A stretch of DNA of 64,000 bases from G11 sp947167445 (GTDB lineage: Bacteria; Bacillota; Clostridia; Lachnospirales; Lachnospiraceae), in assembly GCA_947167445.1 (NCBI GenBank), contig CAMVID010000008.1, positions 1 to 64,000 on the forward strand, read 5' to 3'. Positions 61,321-64,000 of this stretch are shown piece after piece (position 1 is the first letter of the stretch; each line of letters opens with the position of its first letter). Under the pieces are notes generated by a model. It was not told the DNA's origin. It made no database searches and saw nothing but the letters and a program-made list of their open reading frames with translations. A program made the translations under genes and the position numbers.

Positions 61321-62706
61321 CTATTCATTAACCGGTTCACCAATCAAATCGTATTCGTTGAAATCGGTGATTTTGACATCGATAAAATCACCGCTCATCA
61401 AATTCCGGTCCGTCTTGATAAAAACGTATCCATCTACACCCGGAGCATCCATGTAGGTTCTTCCAACATAAACGTCCTCATTGGTGTCTCTTCCCTCTAT
61501 AAATGTGCGATAAACCCGTCCCACTCTCTTTTCGGACAAATCGTATGAAACCGCCTGCTGCAGCTCCATGATTTCGTCTCTTCTGGAATCCTTCACCTCA
61601 TCCGGTACCTGGTTCTCCATAGTGGCTGCGGGAGTATTCTCCTCCGCCGAATATGAGAAAACTCCGAGTCTGTCGAACTCTATCTCATTGACGAAGCGAT
61701 AAAGCTCTTCGAAATCCTCCTCCGTCTCTCCCGGGAATCCTGTAATAAGGGTGGTTCTTAAGCAAATATCCGGGATTTCCCGTCGAAGCTTGGCCACAAT
61801 TCTTTCAATGTCGGCCTTGTCCGTCCGCCTGCCCATCCTCTTTAAGATGGAATCGCTGCAGTGCTGAATGGGCAAATCAAGGTAATTGCAAATCTTTGCT
61901 TCTTCCTTGATGGTGGCTATAAGCTCATCATCAATTTCCTCAGGATAGCAATACTGAATCCGAATCCACTCCAGTCCGTCTATCTTACATAACTCCTTTA
62001 AGAGTTTGGAAAGGCTCTTTTTGCCGTATAAATCTGTTCCGTAAAGAGTGGTTTCCTGGGCCACAAGAATTAATTCCTTAACCCCCTGATCTACCAGTTC
62101 CTTTGCCTCTTTAATGAGACTTTCCATGGGAACGGATCTGTACTTTCCTCTGATTTTGGGGATTATACAGTAGGTACAGTTCTTGCCGCAGCCTTCCGCA
62201 ATCTTAAGGTGAGCATAATGCCCTCCCGTGGACACAAGTCTCTTCTTTCCCGTGATGCAGGGAGCGCTTATATCCTTGTAAAAACAGCGGCTTCCACTCT
62301 TCTCCAGACAATATTTGGTTGCCTTGACTATATCATCAAAAGAAGATGTCCCTACAATTGCATCTACCTCGGGAATCTCTTTAATAATATCCTCTTTATA
62401 TCTCTCGGAAAGACAGCCGCACACAACAATTCCCTTAAGCTTACCGGACTTTTTAAGCTCAGCAACCTCAAGTATTGTGTTAATGCTCTCCTCCTTGGCA
62501 TCACCGATAAAGCAGCATGTGTTGACTATAATCACATCTGCTTCCTCTTCGATATCGGTTATGCGATATCCCGCCTCGGAAAGCATGCCAAGCATCATTT
62601 CCGAGTCCACCAGGTTCTTATCGCAGCCTAGAGATATTAACATAATTAAAGGCGACTTTGAATCCTCAAACGTCGCCTTTATCGCATTATTATTCTGCTT
62701 CATCAT
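61321..62706 (-). CDS. rimO: Ribosomal protein S12 methylthiotransferase RimO
   Basis: RimO is a radical SAM enzyme that adds a methylthio group to Asp of ribosomal protein S12. Three Cys of the N-terminal cluster are seen in LISLGCDKNLVDSEM, NTCCF and VCGCLSERY. The radical SAM motif is EGCGKNCTYCIIP near 160, and a TRAM domain ends the protein. The ORF opens with about 20 extra residues compared with most RimO, overlapping rpoZ by 17 bases. No ribosome binding site is clear for the ATGs at 62706/62703 or for the ATG at 62643, so coupling to rpoZ translation is likely. A strong hairpin lies in the extra segment. Confidence 0.93.
   Translation of the reverse strand: MMKQNNNAIKATFEDSKSPLIMLISLGCDKNLVDSEMMLGMLSEAGYRITDIEEEADVIIVNTCCFIGDAKEESINTILEVAELKKSGKLKGIVVCGCLSERYKEDIIKEIPEVDAIVGTSSFDDIVKATKYCLEKSGSRCFYKDISAPCITGKKRLVSTGGHYAHLKIAEGCGKNCTYCIIPKIRGKYRSVPMESLIKEAKELVDQGVKELILVAQETTLYGTDLYGKKSLSKLLKELCKIDGLEWIRIQYCYPEEIDDELIATIKEEAKICNYLDLPIQHCSDSILKRMGRRTDKADIERIVAKLRREIPDICLRTTLITGFPGETEEDFEELYRFVNEIEFDRLGVFSYSAEENTPAATMENQVPDEVKDSRRDEIMELQQAVSYDLSEKRVGRVYRTFIEGRDTNEDVYVGRTYMDAPGVDGYVFIKTDRNLMSGDFIDVKITDFNEYDLIGEPVNE
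62648..62680 (-). repeat. Hairpin at the start of rimO
   Basis: AAAGGCGAC and GTCGCCTTT pair, and the enclosed TTTGA/TCAAA pair again around GGAT, giving a 14-pair stem with one bulge. On the minus strand it is followed by AATTATG, the ATG at 62643. It lies just after the rpoZ stop and looks like a weak terminator or a translation-control hairpin inside the rimO reading frame. Confidence 0.45.
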
Positions 62707-62932
62707 CGCTAAGGATCTTAATCTTACCTTCGTTTAACTCGTCAACTGCAATTGATAAAGGCTTTGTTGTAGCAGGTCTGTCAACCAAAGGCTCTGCTCC
62801 TGCAATGAGCTGTCTTGCTCTCTTTGAGGTTGCCATTACGATGGAGTAACGGCTGTTTACTACAGGTGCCTCTCCGGGCTCAACCTCGCTGTTAACTACT
62901 TTCATAAGATCTGAATATGAGGGATGTAACAT
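62690..62932 (-). CDS. rpoZ: RNA polymerase omega subunit
   Basis: Omega helps fold and assemble the beta' subunit. The 80-residue product contains the typical block VNSRYSIVMATSKRARQLIAG, followed by KPLSIAVDELNEGKIKI. It follows gmk, the standard partner. AAAGGAG lies in the gmk 3' end, 12 bases before the ATG, a long spacing. Confidence 0.92.
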   Translation of the reverse strand: MLHPSYSDLMKVVNSEVEPGEAPVVNSRYSIVMATSKRARQLIAGAEPLVDRPATTKPLSIAVDELNEGKIKILSDDEAE

Positions 62933-62939
62933 ATTATTT

Positions 62940-63575
62940 CTATTCTCCTTTCAAACAGGTGCCAAGCTCATCTCTTAGCTCACCAATAAATTGTCTGTTA
63001 CGTTTCGGCGCCGTCTTTGCGGCAGCCACAACATTTTTTATATTAGATACGCATTCATCGAGCTTATCATTGATAATAAGGTAATCGTAGTTTTCGATTC
63101 CCTTGGCTTCTTCAGCCGCTCTCTCAATACGTTTCTTTATCACTTCTTCTGTCTCGGTGCCTCTTGATCGTAATCTTCTTTCAAGCTCCGCAATACTGGG
63201 CGGTGTTATAAAGAAAAGCACCGCATCATCAAACTGCTCCTTAATCTTAAGTGCACCCTGAATTTCTATCTCAAGAATTACGTTCTTGCCCTGAGCCAGC
63301 TGACTTTCCACATATGCCTTGGGAGTTCCGTAATAGTTGTCACAATACTGAGCATACTCTAAAAGTCCGCCGGCTTCAATGGTTTCCTCAAATTTCTCCC
63401 TTGAAACAAAGAAATAAGTTACCCCTTCTGCATCACCCGGTCTCGGTGCTCTGGTTGTCATGGAGATGGATAAAGCGTACGCATCCTTATCCTTAACCAG
63501 TTCATTAACCACCGTGCCTTTGCCGGCCCCCGAAAAACCTGAAATGACTATCAATATTCCTCTGGGTTTACTCAT
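62940..63575 (-). CDS. gmk: Guanylate kinase
   Basis: Gmk phosphorylates GMP to GDP. The P-loop VISGFSGAGKGTVV lies near residue 10, the GMP-binding STTRAPRPGD-like MTTRAPRPGDAEG near 42, and RIERAAEEAKGIENYDYLI near 150. I chose the ATG at 63575 (MSKPRGIL) because GGAGG lies six bases before it. The frame extends six codons upstream into remA. It overlaps the remA stop by eight bases. Confidence 0.95.
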   Translation of the reverse strand: MSKPRGILIVISGFSGAGKGTVVNELVKDKDAYALSISMTTRAPRPGDAEGVTYFFVSREKFEETIEAGGLLEYAQYCDNYYGTPKAYVESQLAQGKNVILEIEIQGALKIKEQFDDAVLFFITPPSIAELERRLRSRGTETEEVIKKRIERAAEEAKGIENYDYLIINDKLDECVSNIKNVVAAAKTAPKRNRQFIGELRDELGTCLKGE

Positions 63576-63825
63576 TTGCGCCTCCGTTTTCAATCTGTGC
63601 TCTGCTTGCTATTGTATCGGGAAGGAGAGCAGAAAGAATCACGTTCCCGTTTTCGGCAATAAGAACAGCCTTGGTCTTACGTCCCTGAGTGGCATCGATA
63701 ATATTGCCCTCTTCTCTGGCTGTCTGGACAAGTCGTTTCATAGGAGCCGAGTCAGGGCTTACTATGGCCACTATCTTGTCTGTATTAACTATGTTGCCGA
63801 ATCCTATATGTGTAAATCTAGCCAT
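63568..63825 (-). CDS. remA: RemA/DUF370 family DNA-binding protein
   Basis: The 85-residue product matches RemA (DUF370), a ring-forming DNA-binding regulator that activates biofilm matrix genes in Bacillus. Typical segments are IGFGNIVNTDKIVAIVSPDS, APMKRLV, and DATQGRKTKAVLIAENG with the conserved Arg/Lys DNA-binding residues. It stands between yicC and gmk, the normal order in Clostridia and Bacillus. Its targets in this organism are unknown. Exopolysaccharide or surface genes would be the first to test. Confidence 0.92.
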   Translation of the reverse strand: MARFTHIGFGNIVNTDKIVAIVSPDSAPMKRLVQTAREEGNIIDATQGRKTKAVLIAENGNVILSALLPDTIASRAQIENGGANE

Positions 63826-63829
63826 ATTC

Positions 63830-64000
63830 TTATTCTATATTCTGAATCTGTTCTCTGACCTTCTCTATGTCGGTCTTTAATTCTATCGCAACATTGGAAA
63901 TTGTCAAATCGTTGCACTTGGAAAGAATGGTGTTGGCTTCACGGTTCATCTCCTGAGCTATAAAGTCAAGCTTTCTTCCTACGCTTCCGCCCTCTGTAAG
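63830..64000 (-). CDS. YicC/YloC-family endoribonuclease, C-terminal part (runs off window)
   Basis: The last 56 codons read VGRKLDFIAQEMNREANTIL then SKCNDLTISNVAIELKTDIE and EKVREQIQNIE, which is the very conserved C-terminus of the YicC family (DUF1732), recently linked to RNA cleavage. The stop is at 63830-63832, four bases before the remA start. The N-terminal part is outside the window. Confidence 0.92.
   Translation of the reverse strand, partial: LTEGGSVGRKLDFIAQEMNREANTILSKCNDLTISNVAIELKTDIEKVREQIQNIE

Noticed and set aside
1..64000. tRNA or rRNA genes, integrase or transposase genes
   Set aside because: None recognised on either strand. The surface-protein region carries no visible mobile-element genes, so I do not call it an island.

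Overview
The window looks like a chromosome segment of an anaerobic Gram-positive bacterium of the Lachnospiraceae type (Clostridia; the Butyrivibrio and rumen/gut lineages fit). The signs are strong AGGAGG ribosome binding sites, sigma-A promoters, Gram-positive LexA boxes, a PyrR attenuator, RNase Y, RemA, and the yicC-remA-gmk-rpoZ and recA-recX-rny neighbourhoods. Almost every gene is on the minus strand, so transcription runs from high to low coordinates. Species cannot be assigned from the sequence alone.

Housekeeping flanks. At the high end, yicC (partial), remA, gmk, rpoZ, rimO, pgsA and cinA run into recA (two LexA boxes), recX and rny. A four-gene unit follows: a Na/Pi cotransporter with PhoU domain, an anchored endonuclease/exonuclease/phosphatase-fold protein, a membrane diguanylate cyclase and a putative C39-like cysteine peptidase. 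At the low end are pyrR and uraA, a chemoreceptor, an acyltransferase plus HTH-AbrB regulator pair, a five-gene phenylalanine/tyrosine operon (pheA-aroB-aroC-tyrA-aroF), a GH120 beta-xylosidase, a damaged divergent AraC/VOC pair, recJ, priA and the start of def. The aromatic operon is preceded by what reads as a complete ribosome-mediated attenuator: a 43-codon leader peptide with 9 Phe and 5 Tyr codons, mutually exclusive hairpins and a terminator.

Central system. Between about 24 and 49.6 kb lies a tightly packed minus-strand operon of thirteen genes that I do not recognise as any described system. It contains a full F1-like rotary ATPase set in the usual order (c, a b-delta fusion, alpha, gamma, beta, epsilon). 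The set is abnormal: the c subunit has Thr where the ion-carrying Glu/Asp should be, no subunit a is present, and epsilon has lost its C-terminal helices. The nucleotide-binding residues of alpha and beta are kept. The same operon encodes a 2120-residue surface protein with a collagen-like stretch, a 542-residue protein with a (GGX)n stretch, a five-helix membrane protein, a 236-residue anchored protein, a giant 3717-residue protein anchored at both ends with GLUG-type beta-helix repeats, a new 67-residue protein and a 60-residue protein. My reading is an ATP-hydrolysing rotary motor, probably not ion-coupled, attached to a large extracellular structure. It is comparable in concept to the F1-like X0 ATPases of mycoplasmas.

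Next to it lie a 1334-residue coiled-coil surface protein, a paralogue of the 60-residue protein on the other strand, an orphan HigA/NadS-type regulator with a palindromic operator inside its promoter, and an intergenic region with four copies of a 40-base hairpin element.
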